A stretch of DNA of 64,000 bases. It comes from Niebla homalea (taxonomy: Eukaryota > Ascomycota > Lecanoromycetes > Lecanorales > Ramalinaceae). This document shows positions 18,548 through 28,745 of this stretch, piece after piece. Within the stretch, counting starts at the first letter, position 1. Every line of letters begins with the position of its first letter. Location of the stretch: positions 1,568,471-1,632,470 of the forward strand of contig JAHGAU010000010.1 of assembly GCA_019925105.1 (NCBI GenBank), written 5' to 3'. The notes below the pieces were generated by a model. That model was given only the letters and a program-made list of their open reading frames with translations, did no database searches and was not told the DNA's origin. Made by a program: the position numbers and the translations under genes.

Positions 18548-20358
18548 TTAATCATGTGATGCCGAAGACTTCTGGGCAGGGTTCAGCCAGCCAAAAGCTG
18601 AAGCTCCACCAACCGGGTTGGAGGAATTCAGCTTGCCACTTCCTGATGCACCCTTCTCAGAGGAGAGTGATCTACCCGTTCCGGGGCTCTTATTCTCGTT
18701 GTTGCGTAGACCAGCTGATCGACTTCCATCTCCAAACCTCGAAGGAGCAGCATCGAACCCGACCGGTACCTGAGATGAGGACATCCTGGAGGTGTTCAGT
18801 CTTGCAGGCTTCAGCACCTTCATACCTCTGCCGCGACCAGCTCTGTTGTAAGTAGAACTCGAGCCTGTGCTTGTTGATACACCTTCTGGCCGATTCCCTT
18901 GTAGCGAGTCTCTCCTCCAGGAACCCCAGATATTGCCGCTTTCAGGTTTGTTGGGTGTGTATGGTGTATCTGGAGTCGATCCATTTCTGAGTTGATCGGT
19001 CTCCTTGTTGTCTGCAGCTACTTTTGTAGGCTCAGGTGCAGCAGCGACTTCAGTCTCAACGGGCGGTCTTGACTCATCTGCGGACGTTGACGGCGAGGTT
19101 GGAGAAGGTGTAAATGATTCTTTACGGGTAGCCTTGGTCTGAGGCATTGCTGTTTCTTCTCGTATTTGGTTTGAGGTCGGAGGCTGTTGGTTCGCGCCAA
19201 ACTTACCAGATTCAAGGCTCGAAATAGTGCTCTGCTCGATGGGTCTAGCTGGCTCGTCGGGAATATTGGTCTGCAGCTTTTGGAAGATTGTTGCGTTTTC
19301 AGGCCTGACCAACGGTACCGAAACCTTGTTGCGTTCATCATCAAACAAAGTCAGACGGTCCAGCGAGAAATGGATGTCTGCGTTGCGAAATCGGAGAACG
19401 TCGCATCCAATGAAGATGTCAATAGTGTTGGACTGAGAAGTAGAATTCTGCACGAAGAACTCCACTGTCAAGGTAGGGAGCTGAGGAGTTGGACTACTCG
19501 AACGAGAGGACGACTGTTGTATGGTAGCTTCGGGGAGATAGACGGGTAGCTTGATGATGCGACGGCCTTCAGAATCTAGTATTATTTGATGCTGATAATT
19601 GAGGCGTCGAAGTAGACGCATATCTACAAGAGACTTGTACGATCCAGTACAGACAGCCGCATAGAGCAATGAGTCGGTCGAAAAGTCCGTATTGAGCCAA
19701 CATCGTATGATTGATGGTACAGGTCCCAGAATGAAGAGTCCGGGAGGAGGCCCAGAAGGCACAAACGAAGGTACAGTAGCTGATAGAGGGCGAGATTCCA
19801 CGCCGATACTGCTGGCGCGTGCCGAGTGTGTCGAGCTTTGACGGCCTTCGGATTTGTGGGATGAAGTCCGTTCTATCAAGGGATGACTGCCAAAAGCGCT
19901 GCCAGACCTTGAAGGGTAGAAGTCGTTGGCCGAACGTGAAGCTTGTCCGAAGTGCCCATGGAGTGCACTCTCATCGAATCTGACACTATTCGCTCTTGAC
20001 GCGCCTCGTCTTGGCTCATCATCCGTGTCCAGGTGGAGACTCCCCATCATGCTGCTTGTCTGGTCAAAGCTCTTGAAGGCTTCCGCTGCGGGATTGAAGC
20101 TCGTATCTGCAGGTTGATCAGTATGACTTTTGGAAAGGAATATGTGAATTTCGTACCTTGCTGCGGGTTGCCATTCAGCATGCCGTTGTATGGGGATTGA
20201 TTGCCCCATACAGATTTGAGCCGAGACTCCCCATCCTGACGCTGTTCAAGGCGCATGATGCGATCAGCGTGTTCAGCTTGGGTGGCATAGACATTCTTCA
20301 TTTGCGTCTGGATGTAGGCGAGATCTTGTCTGGAGGCTTGACCTGACTGCAGGTCCAT
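18548..20358 (-). CDS. Conserved-looking 586-aa protein of unknown function
   Basis: Two exons: 20358-20157 and 20106-18548, joined as NGNPQQ-DTSFNPAAEAF. The N-terminus (ASRQDLAYIQTQMKNVYATQ and AEHADRIMRLEQRQ) is a likely coiled coil. A Ser/Arg-rich linker follows. A folded central region runs from FVPSGPPPGLFILGPVPSII through SLLYAAVCTGSYKSLVDMRL and LTVEFFVQNS to FIGCDVLRFRNADIHFSLDR and NKVSVPLVRPE. The last segment resembles the flap and second half of retropepsin-like folds (as in Ddi1), but no catalytic Asp-Thr/Ser-Gly triplet is visible; this is only an impression. The C-terminus is low complexity. The start at Met (ATGGAC) is chosen because the next upstream in-frame part is not conserved-looking. 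An upstream non-coding exon is possible. Confidence 0.72.
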
Positions 20359-21556
20359 CCCCAAACATTAGATGAATGGCCAGGTGAGTTGACCCCTGGA
20401 TGGTGAAAGTTTCAGGATACACCATAGAACTATCCCGGATGACAAAGACCGCCCAAACTCCCTCCAAAGCACTCTCACCTGGATGCTGTTCAATCAGTCC
20501 AGAAACAACCACCCTCCACCAGACTCCTCCCTCCTCCGTTTACGCCTGCGGCGGAACGGTCAGTAGTGCCCTGTCACAGACTTAGCGAAGCTTTCAGCGA
20601 GGCCCGAAATGATTCTTACAGCCAGTGCTGAGTTAAAGCGTTATTGTTGTTCTATTGAGAGGAAGCTTGAATACAAGAAATCTTGACAACTAGAGATGTG
20701 AAGATATGTCTCGGTCGGTCGCGAATCTATAACGGTGAGAGGGCAATTGAGAGCAAGAGTGATTTCGAGCGAATTTGCTGGGTATGAATGACACGAGACT
20801 GTTGTTGGGTTGCCGAGATAAATTTACCTATTGTTTGTGGTTGGTCTGTAGCGTCTCGAGGAGTCCCGGTGAAAGGTAAAACGGCCTCGCAGGGATAATT
20901 AGCAGAGAGAGACAGATCAGAGGGTGGCTACAAGGGTGTGAATCATTCGTAAGTGTGGAGAGACTGAGTTGTGTTGAACATGGGAGAATAATGTCAAGTG
21001 TTGACAACAAAGCCTGTGATGGTGGATGTTGAAATGATGCAAAGTCAAAAACTGCCACTCCCGCCCGCCTTTCCACCCCTCCCCCTCCCCCCTTCCCCAC
21101 CCGTTTTCCGCTCCCCATCTCTCCTTTTACGTCGTATTACTTTCAATGTTCATTGACTATCCCAATCAGCTGCCTTCTCAGATGATGCACTTGTCGAGAG
21201 ACATTAAATCCATCTAGCTCAATTGGTAGCCTTCGAATATTTCCGCGCGACACTCGTGGCCTATGCCTTTGCCACTTGAGGTCGAGACCCTGACTCCGCC
21301 CCGCCATTGAATCACCATAATTGCAATTGACGCCGTGCGCTTTACAGTTGCAAAGGAACCATCTTTTGTTTATGCAATGCCATCTCATATCGTCACTTTC
21401 AACAGCCAGAATATCTACAACATGACTATCCGCGCTTAGCCGACGCTTGACACGCTTGATATAGAGTCAATTCCTGTGGATGAGGGTTGTCAAAGGTCCA
21501 GCACAAGGACGATCGGCACCAAAGAAAGAACGGAATAAAGAATTCACAAGCATTCC
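20359..21556. promoter_or_regulatory. Divergent intergenic region, 1.2 kb
   Basis: Between the 586-aa protein (-) and the cyclin (+). It contains a long pyrimidine tract (about 21,056-21,125), common in fungal promoters and 5' leaders. A partial tRNA-like A box near 21,215 was rejected as a tRNA. No coding frame supported. Confidence 0.5.
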
Positions 21557-22531
21557 GTGCCATATCCTTGGACAATGGGTCCATCACTAGAGCCGCCAGC
21601 TCCACCAAGTCCCTCGGCGGACGCGGGTATCGCCCCGGTAAAAGAAGTACATGATGGGGACAAGGGACACGTACCTCCGGTCTCAGACATCGACGTCTTC
21701 ACACTGACACCTGTGGCGGCGCTGAAAATTCTATGCAATTCATTGGAGGTTCTTGTGCACATCACAGGAGACATACCGCCGACGCCCCCAGTGAGCCATC
21801 CGCCAATACCGCGGTTGGATCTTGTGGAGGCCGAGAGTGAGAATGCAGGACGGCTGGCTGAAGAGGAGAAGAAGCAAAAGAGGAGGTCAAGGCAATGGAT
21901 CGGTGACGATAGGGACGTGCCAGTCAAGGCAAGGACACCCATTGGTAGCCCTGAAGCCCGTCCAACAGAAATTATCCAAATTGTCGATCCGGAGGTCGAC
22001 CCATTCATAACGCAGCATGCCGCTGTGATCAGGAAGTTCTACTCGAAAAAACCTCCGCCAATAGCATTGGAGGACTATCTGATGCGTTTGCATCGATACT
22101 GTCCCATGTCTACCACAGTCTACCTCGCAGCAGGGCTCTATATCCATCGACTTGCTGTAATTGAGAAATGGCTTCCTGTTACTAAACGCAATGTACATCG
22201 GCTCGTTCTCGCGGGCTTGCGCGTCTCTATGAAGGCTCTCGAAGACCTGAGCTACCCGCACTCGCGATTCGCCAAAGTCGGGGGTGTAACCGAATCGGAA
22301 TTGGCGCGACTCGAGGTCAGTTTCTGCTTTGTAACGGAGTTCAACCTTAGGGTCACGAGTGAGATGCTCTTGGAGCATGCTCAAGCAGCTAGAGACGCCG
22401 CCTCACTCCACCAGATCCCGAGCAGCTTTCAACCGAAGATGCCGCCACTGAAGAAGAAGCGATTTCTCGTCACCAATTACGACAATCCAGCTCGTGCTGC
22501 TCAGGCGGAGGCTTCTGCTGCAGCTGGATGA
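21557..22531 (+). CDS. PHO80-like cyclin (Pho85-type cyclin-dependent kinase partner)
   Basis: 324 aa, intronless. The N-terminal 140 residues are Pro/acidic-rich with a Lys/Arg patch (EEKKQKRRSR). The cyclin box spans about residues 172-275: ALEDYLMRLHRYCPMSTTVY, LAAGLYIHRLA, NVHRLVLAGLRVSMKALEDL, SYPHSRFAKVGGVTESELAR and LEVSFCFVTEFNLRV. This is the Pho80/PREG/Pcl type, which pairs with a Pho85-class kinase in phosphate, glycogen or cell-cycle control; which branch cannot be decided here. The C-terminus ends in a Lys-rich patch (PLKKKRFLV). Start is the first ATG; Met7 is an alternative. It is the last intact gene before the AT-rich block. Confidence 0.9.
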   Translation: MPYPWTMGPSLEPPAPPSPSADAGIAPVKEVHDGDKGHVPPVSDIDVFTLTPVAALKILCNSLEVLVHITGDIPPTPPVSHPPIPRLDLVEAESENAGRLAEEEKKQKRRSRQWIGDDRDVPVKARTPIGSPEARPTEIIQIVDPEVDPFITQHAAVIRKFYSKKPPPIALEDYLMRLHRYCPMSTTVYLAAGLYIHRLAVIEKWLPVTKRNVHRLVLAGLRVSMKALEDLSYPHSRFAKVGGVTESELARLEVSFCFVTEFNLRVTSEMLLEHAQAARDAASLHQIPSSFQPKMPPLKKKRFLVTNYDNPARAAQAEASAAAG

Positions 22532-23340
22532 AAGGACAGCATCTATAATGAGTCTGAAGATGAACAAAAAGTAAATGATCCAACACTAAACCCATAAGTC
22601 TCAAGGGCAGAGCAGGAACCCATAACAAATAATGCGCGCTATACACGTTGTTACAGGCGCTGTCGTCGGTCGGATATTGCGAGTCAGAAGTATGTCCACT
22701 CGGGTGACTTCTGATCGTCTGAATTTACTCCACGGGTTTTCCAAAAAGCCTTGTTATCAGCGATCAGCGGTACGCGAATACGAAGAATTGCTTGCGAAGA
22801 TATCAGTATCTGGATAATCCAAATGAGAGGAGACAAGGAGGGTTGTGAGGTAGGAGCCTGTGAGGTAACGCATTTCAACGAATACTAATGGCATTCTCTA
22901 GGATTTTCGTCTTTTTCACGCGAGTATACAAGAGCTTCAGCTATCGACCCAATTAACCTCCCATCGTATCGCTCAATTCACATGGAGGGCTGCTTCAAAA
23001 ACATCTGCGTGCCACCTCTTTTCACCATAGTTTAATATCGAAAAGCCTTCGCTGTCACGCCAGACCTATCGTGATCTTTCGTTTTACAATTGGATTGGTT
23101 AAAGCCATTACTTGAAAGAATCATTACCAAGATTAACTTCCTGACAACTCTATTCAACCTCTTCGACAATGACAGGCTTCAGATAGTTCTTGTACGTGGA
23201 ACAACGCCAATGCCCCAGCTGTGAAGCCAAAATTGGCTAGACTGTAACGGCGATTCGTACTGTAGATGCCAAGACTACTCGTATGCTGACATAATATAAT
23301 GTTAAGTCTGGACCAGTCATTGCCTCAGGCCCTCAGAGCG
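22532..23340. other. Intergenic flank next to the repeat block
   Basis: Normal base composition with CpA and TpG present. Short frames on either strand lack conserved content. No gene supported. The change to AT-rich sequence follows directly. Confidence 0.5.
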
Positions 23341-23376
23341 TATATAACGGCTTCGCCGCCGGCTAAGCCCCTTCAG

Positions 23377-23435
23377 GTTAGCCAGCCGCGGCCGCTAACC
23401 CTTTTCGGTTAAAGCCGGGGTTATCGCGGCCGCGG
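23377..23435. repeat. Compound GC-rich palindrome at the block boundary
   Basis: Left arm 23,386-23,401 (CCGCGGCCGC then TAACCC) pairs with right arm 23,417-23,435 (GGGGTTA, TC, GCGGCCGCGG) with a 2-nt bulge. A second, overlapping pair is GGTTAGC (23,377-23,383) with GCTAACC (23,394-23,400). Two GCGGCCGC (NotI) sites lie at 23,388 and 23,426. It could be a transposon terminus; no partner end was found in the window. Confidence 0.6.
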
Positions 23436-24244
23436 TACTTATACGTTTAAGCGTAAAACCTTAAATATAAAATAAATTTACGTAATAAATAAAAAGTCCT
23501 ATAAAATATATAGAATTAATAATTATTTAGCCAAAAAAAGTATTTTAAACGGTTTTAATCGTTAATATCAGAAAAATATTAAAACTTCTTATATATATAT
23601 AAAATAATATAATTTTTATTTATTAATATATAATAATAATATTTATTTATATTTTATACTTAATAAGTTATTTAGTTATTTATTAAATTAATTAATAATC
23701 TATAATTATAAGTTAATAAATTATTTATAAATAAAATAAATATTTTTATTTACTTTTTTATATATTATTTTAATTATATTATTTATTCTATATAATATCT
23801 TAAATAACTTAAATATATAAGTTAAATAAGTTAAAGAATAAATAACGCGGTAATTACGTTTTATTATTTTTTATTATATAGATTAAGCGATTAAAAAAAT
23901 ATTTATTTAATTTTTTTTACTTTTACTTTTTTATATTTTATAATTTATTAACCTATAAATACTTTATAAGTCCTTTTACCTTCTTTTTTTATTTTTTTTA
24001 CTTTCTTTATTTTATTTTTTTCTTTATATATTTACTTTAATAAGTTTTTTTATATATTTAATATTATTTAATTATAATAAATATTAAGAACGTTTATTAT
24101 ATTATATTAAAGGAAAAAAAGGAAAAGAAAAAAAAGTTAAAGAAACCGATAAATTAAGCGAAATTAAAAAAAATAAATAAACTGAAATTATATTTAAAAG
24201 GATTAATTATAATATCCCCTTATAATAAGGGAAAAGAAAATCCC

Positions 24245-24364
24245 GATAATATTATAAAAAAGAATATTAAATAAAAAGATATTATATAAAAGGATATTAT
24301 AGAAAAAGATATTAAATAAAAAGATATTAAATAAAAAAATATTATATAGGAAAATATTATAAAA
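24245..24364. repeat. 15-bp AT minisatellite, about 8 units
   Basis: Units of the type AAAAAGATATTAAAT repeat with small changes; read on the minus strand they give a five-residue period (NIFLF/NIFLY). Unit phase stays constant for 120 bp. Followed by a poly-A run near 24,400. Confidence 0.7.
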
Positions 24365-25600
24365 AAAAAGTTTATAAAAGAAAATAAATATAATAAAAAA
24401 AAAAAAAAAAGGCAATAATAATAATAAGTATAATAGAATTATAATAAAGGTTTATTAAGAATAACGGGATATCTTATAAATCTTAAAGAGAACGTTACCG
24501 ATAATTTTATTAAGATTTATAATAAAGCGGGAAGAATATTAAAACCTTTTATCCGTCTTAATTAAGCGAAGAAATATTATATAATATATTATATTATCTT
24601 TAATTTAAATAATTTTATTTTAAGATTATTTTTACTTATTATATATTCCTTAAACGTTAACTTTAACGGATATAATATATTTATTAATTTAAGTATTTAA
24701 AATAACGGAAAAATTAAGTATTATAAAATTAAGATTAACGATTTTATGTATATTTAATTTATATTACGCTTAATTAATAAGTAATTAATAAATTAAATTA
24801 ATAAATTTAATAAAAATAAAATAATCCGAACCGGTTATTATCCTTTTAATATTATTATAAAGGAATATTACGATAAAAATAATAAAAATATATACGGGCG
24901 TTTAATAATTTAAGTTAAATAATATTATTTTTAATATTAAGGTTTATAATTATTATACGGTAAAGAAAAAAAGAGTTAATATATATATTGTCCTTTATAT
25001 AAAGATAAGTATTATAAAATCCTTACGTAAAAAATTAAAAATTACGTTAAAATTTAAAGGTTTTTAAGTTATTTAAAAGATATTATTATTAAGGAGGCTT
25101 ATTAAAATACGGGAAAGTTGTTAACCTTAAATTTAAAGAAATTAATTTATTATATAAAGGATTTAATTAAAGTACCGGAAGTAAAAATTAAAGTATTTAA
25201 GAAAATATATAAAAGAAAAGAAAATAAAATAAAATCTAATAATAAAAAGAACTTGGGAAATAAGGTAAAGTCTGGTGGTAAATTAAGCTTAAGAAGTAAA
25301 ACGAAGTTTAATAATAAAGTAATTTTAAGGGACGGATCTAAAAATAATAATAATAATATTTTCAGCGTAAATAATATAAAAAACCTTTTAAATCTTATAT
25401 AATATAAGAAGTTTTAATAATTTTATAATAATCTGAATAATCCGACTTTAACGGTAATAAGCAATATAATAAATATAAGAATAGGATATATACGGCCGTA
25501 TTAAAGGATAATAAACGATTAAGCCCGTAAATAATTAAATTATATAATTTTATTAATACTTAACGTTTACCTTTTATTTATTTATTTTTACTATTAATTT

Positions 25601-25650
25601 ATTACTAAATATTAAAATTACGCGGCGCGGTTTTAATATTTAATAGTAAT
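25601..25650. repeat. Imperfect inverted repeat around a GC-rich core
   Basis: Left arm 25,601-25,617 (ATTACTAAATATTAAAA), core TTACGCGGCGCGG, right arm 25,631-25,650 (TTTTAATATTTA, then ATAGTAAT with a 3-nt insertion). The core and right arm recur at 36,595-36,620 (24 of 26 positions) and, less well, at about 39,624-39,648. Possible end or internal hairpin of an older repeat family. Confidence 0.5.
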
Positions 25651-25710
25651 TTATTATTATAATGCTAATTAGGAAATAGTAATATTTAAGATAAATAATT
25701 ATAATATTAT

Positions 25711-25854
25711 TGTTGGTGTATGGACCAAAAAGTGTGATAATGTATGAATAATAATTCTACCTAAAGGATGGGAGCATTATAAGGATGCCTATCCTCTACG
25801 TATAAAGGGTGTCCTATACCTATCAATGCTCCCATATATATGCTATATATAATA
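25711..25854 (-). repeat. Element A, LTR (left copy)
   Basis: 144 bp, starts TGTTGGTGTATGG. Its left (outer) part keeps TG sites (TGTTGGTG, GTGTGATAATG); its right part has lost CA/TG compared with the other copy (for example TATAAAGGG against TACAAAGGG). As the element is read on the minus strand, this is its 3' LTR. Confidence 0.92.
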
Positions 25855-26379
25855 AATACCATTAAAAGAAAAAAGGCCACTGTTTATAATAACGTTCACC
25901 TTAATATACCAATATAAATATTAATACCCAATAATGCGTTATATTCCCTATATCCTATATTCTTATATTAAAATCTTATTTAATTTTACGGGGGCGGTTG
26001 CGATTACGCTTAAAACGGAGCGTATGAAGAATATTAATAGATAATAAGGGTATTATTTCGGTAAATACCGATAATAAAATAATACGAAGTTTATTATAAC
26101 GGGTAATAACGACGTTATTAAATTCGGGATACGTAGTATAGAATTAGGTAATAAGTCTAAATATAACTTTAATAATAAAAGCTTATTATTATATTTTATA
26201 CCTTAAGTAACTTATTTAATTAAGTATTTATTATCTTTTTCCTTATAAATAATCCTTTTAATAATATATTCTTCCTTATTTTTAGAATTTACTTTAAATA
26301 TAAACGGTGTATTATAATTAAGTTATTTATTAAAAGGGTTTTTTATTAAATTATTAATTAACTTAAATATATTAATTAA

Positions 26380-26620
26380 AATAACCGGTATTATCTTTAT
26401 ATTAACGGGTAATTTAAGCTTATATATAAGATAATTAATTTTCTTAATAATAAAGAAAGGTCCGGTACGTTATTAATATAATTTATAGTTTTTAATACCG
26501 GGGATATTATATTTATAATATAATTTTAAATAAACCAAATTATTAATATTAAATTAAATTAACTTATAGTTTTAATTATACCGGAATTTAATTATTATTT
26601 ACGTAAATTTCAATATATCC
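26380..26620 (-). pseudogene. Element A integrase C-terminal (GPY/F) remnant
   Basis: Minus-strand reading gives YNIPGIKNYKLYQ, then RTGPFFIIKKINYLIYKLKL, then PVNIKIIPVILINIF. This is the GPY/F module of Ty3/gypsy integrases (GPF...V..L.Y.L.LP...IHPV). Interrupted by RIP-type stops. It sits at the pol 3' end, as expected for minus orientation. Confidence 0.75.
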
Positions 26621-28549
26621 TATATTTCTTTACGATTTTATAATCGAAATATATCGTATTTAAAAATTAAAGAGATTATTAAAAAATTTAAGGGGTTACG
26701 GATATTTATATTATAATAAATTTTATTTAAAATAAATTTAATTAACGTTAACTTTAAATTATTTAAAATACCTTAAATATATAAGATAATATTTATTTAA
26801 TTATAATCCGGATACGTAATTATAAAATAATATAATATAATTTTAATTATTTAATTAATCTATTTTAATTAACCGTTAATTTAAGGGTAATATATATTAA
26901 ACGTAAGAATATAAGTATCTATTTCTTTAAATATAAATTTCTAAAATACGGAAATAAATTTACGATTTTTATTTAATATAATATCGGAGGGAATATTTTA
27001 ATTTTATCTTATTAATTCTATTAATAGTAATTTTGCTTAATTATTAACCTTAAATTTAATATTATTAAAAAGTAAAAGTACCCGTTTAAAGAACTTATTA
27101 ATAACGGTAAAGAGTATATTATAATTATATTAATTTAATAAAATAGTAATAAAATTTATATAAATAATATAAAAGATAATTAACGGGCTTAAAATTAATT
27201 AAAACGATTTATAAAATATATATTTTTTAATTTAATTTAAATTATACTTAAAGTAATACGTAATATATTTCCGTAATTATTTACTTAACTTAAATAAATA
27301 TATTGAATTCATTAATTTATTATAGGATCGGTTAAAGTTATTATATAGTAAATTATTATATACTTATTAAAAGATTGCTTTTTTAAGTTTATTAAGTATA
27401 TATAATTATAATAAATAATTAACGGATTTTAAATTATAAATAAGGTTATTTTTTAATATAAAACGCAATTTAATTTTTATATCTTATAAATTTAATTTTT
27501 CCTTAATTATTAAGACTTTCTATAATTTTATTTATATTTTATTTTTTATATATTCTTTTTTAATCTGCTTTTTAAATTTATTTAAGATATAAATATAATA
27601 AAAAATAGTTAATTTATTATTATTTACGTTATTGAGAATTCCGATTTCTATAAATAAAGTTTATATATTATTAATTAATAATAAAAGTACGTTAAAAATA
27701 ATATTTATTAAATCCGATTTATAACGTAATAAAATATTAAATATTAATAAATATTATAATACGTAAATTAAGCGGAGATTAAGCTTATTAATTATAAAAA
27801 TCTTTAAATTAATTTATCTAAAAATATTAATAATTACGTTATAATTTATAAAAATTATATAATTAAATTTATAATAATTCGTTTTAATTAAGTATTTAAT
27901 TTTACGTATGACCTAGATTATACCTATAGTTTTTAACTTTATAAGTTAATAATTTTTTTTTATTATATTTAAGCTTTTATTAAGGGATATTATTAATTAT
28001 ATTTTATTATATATAATTTTTAATAAATTATTAATCTCCGTAATATTATAAAATAACGGGTTATCCTTAATATAATATATTATAATTATAATATTTAATT
28101 CCTTTAATATATTAATATTAATAAATAAGGGTTAATTAAGATTATAATATATAAGAAATAACGGTTTTAAAAACGCGTTTTTTAAATCCTTAAAAGTACG
28201 GTCCTTTTTTTAAGTAAATATAAACTTAATCCGAAATATCCTTTATTTACGGCGTAAACCGGTATACTTTAAATTTACTTTTTTAAAATCTATAATAAAA
28301 AAGGTTTTATATACTTAAAGTAAAATAATATATTAAGTATAATTCTTTATTCCGGTACGTAATTAATTTATAAAACCAAAGAAGATTTTAAAATTTCTTA
28401 ATAAGTCGGGAAATTTAAGGTTTTATATAACCTTAATTTTATTATTAAGCGTAAATATCCTTAAAGAATTAACTTATTAATTAAGGAGTTTAATCGTAAG
28501 GTAACTGATAAATAATTTTATCGGCGAAAGGTCTACGCGTTTATCTTTA

Positions 28550-28745
28550 AGAATCTGAAAGACTTGGCGCAGGTGAATAATATGCTCCTCCAACGAATAA
28601 CTGAAAATGATTATGTCATCCACGAATACTCGTTTGTCTTTACATATATGGAGGACTGCCTTTGAAACCCATTAATGCAACCGAAGATTCCTCCTGACCC
28701 CTATAGGAGACAATCCAGAGTTTATGCCGATCGGATTTATATATG
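28550..28745 (-). pseudogene. Element A reverse transcriptase remnant in a RIP-spared island
   Basis: Minus-strand frame reads DKRVFVDDIIIFSYSLEEHI then IHLRQVFQIL, the catalytic loop and following helix of Ty3/gypsy RT ([FY]xDD). Both catalytic aspartates are intact (the pair is at about 28,617-28,622). This patch keeps many CA/TG dinucleotides while the sequence on both sides has almost none. Upstream RT motifs are destroyed. Confidence 0.82.

Larger units (their letters stand above)
23436..25710. other. Degenerate repeat sequence left of element A
   Basis: About 2.3 kb of RIP-type sequence. It holds the minisatellite at 24,245-24,364 and a Lys-rich open stretch (25,118-25,402) that may be an older element's coding remnant. 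I cannot assign it to a transposon family. Confidence 0.5.

Noticed and set aside
21208..21295. tRNA-like sequence: good A box (TAGCTCAATTGG at 21,215) and a near B box (GGTCGAGACC at about 21,280)
   Set aside because: The B box lacks one base, the spacing is too long without an obvious intron, and the acceptor stem bases do not pair.
24203..24415. 70-codon Phe/Ile/Asn-rich frame
   Set aside because: It is the translation of the 15-bp minisatellite, not a gene.
25118..25402. Lys/Asn-rich 94-codon open frame
   Set aside because: Composition is that expected of AT-rich DNA. It may be a remnant of an older element but is not supported as a gene.
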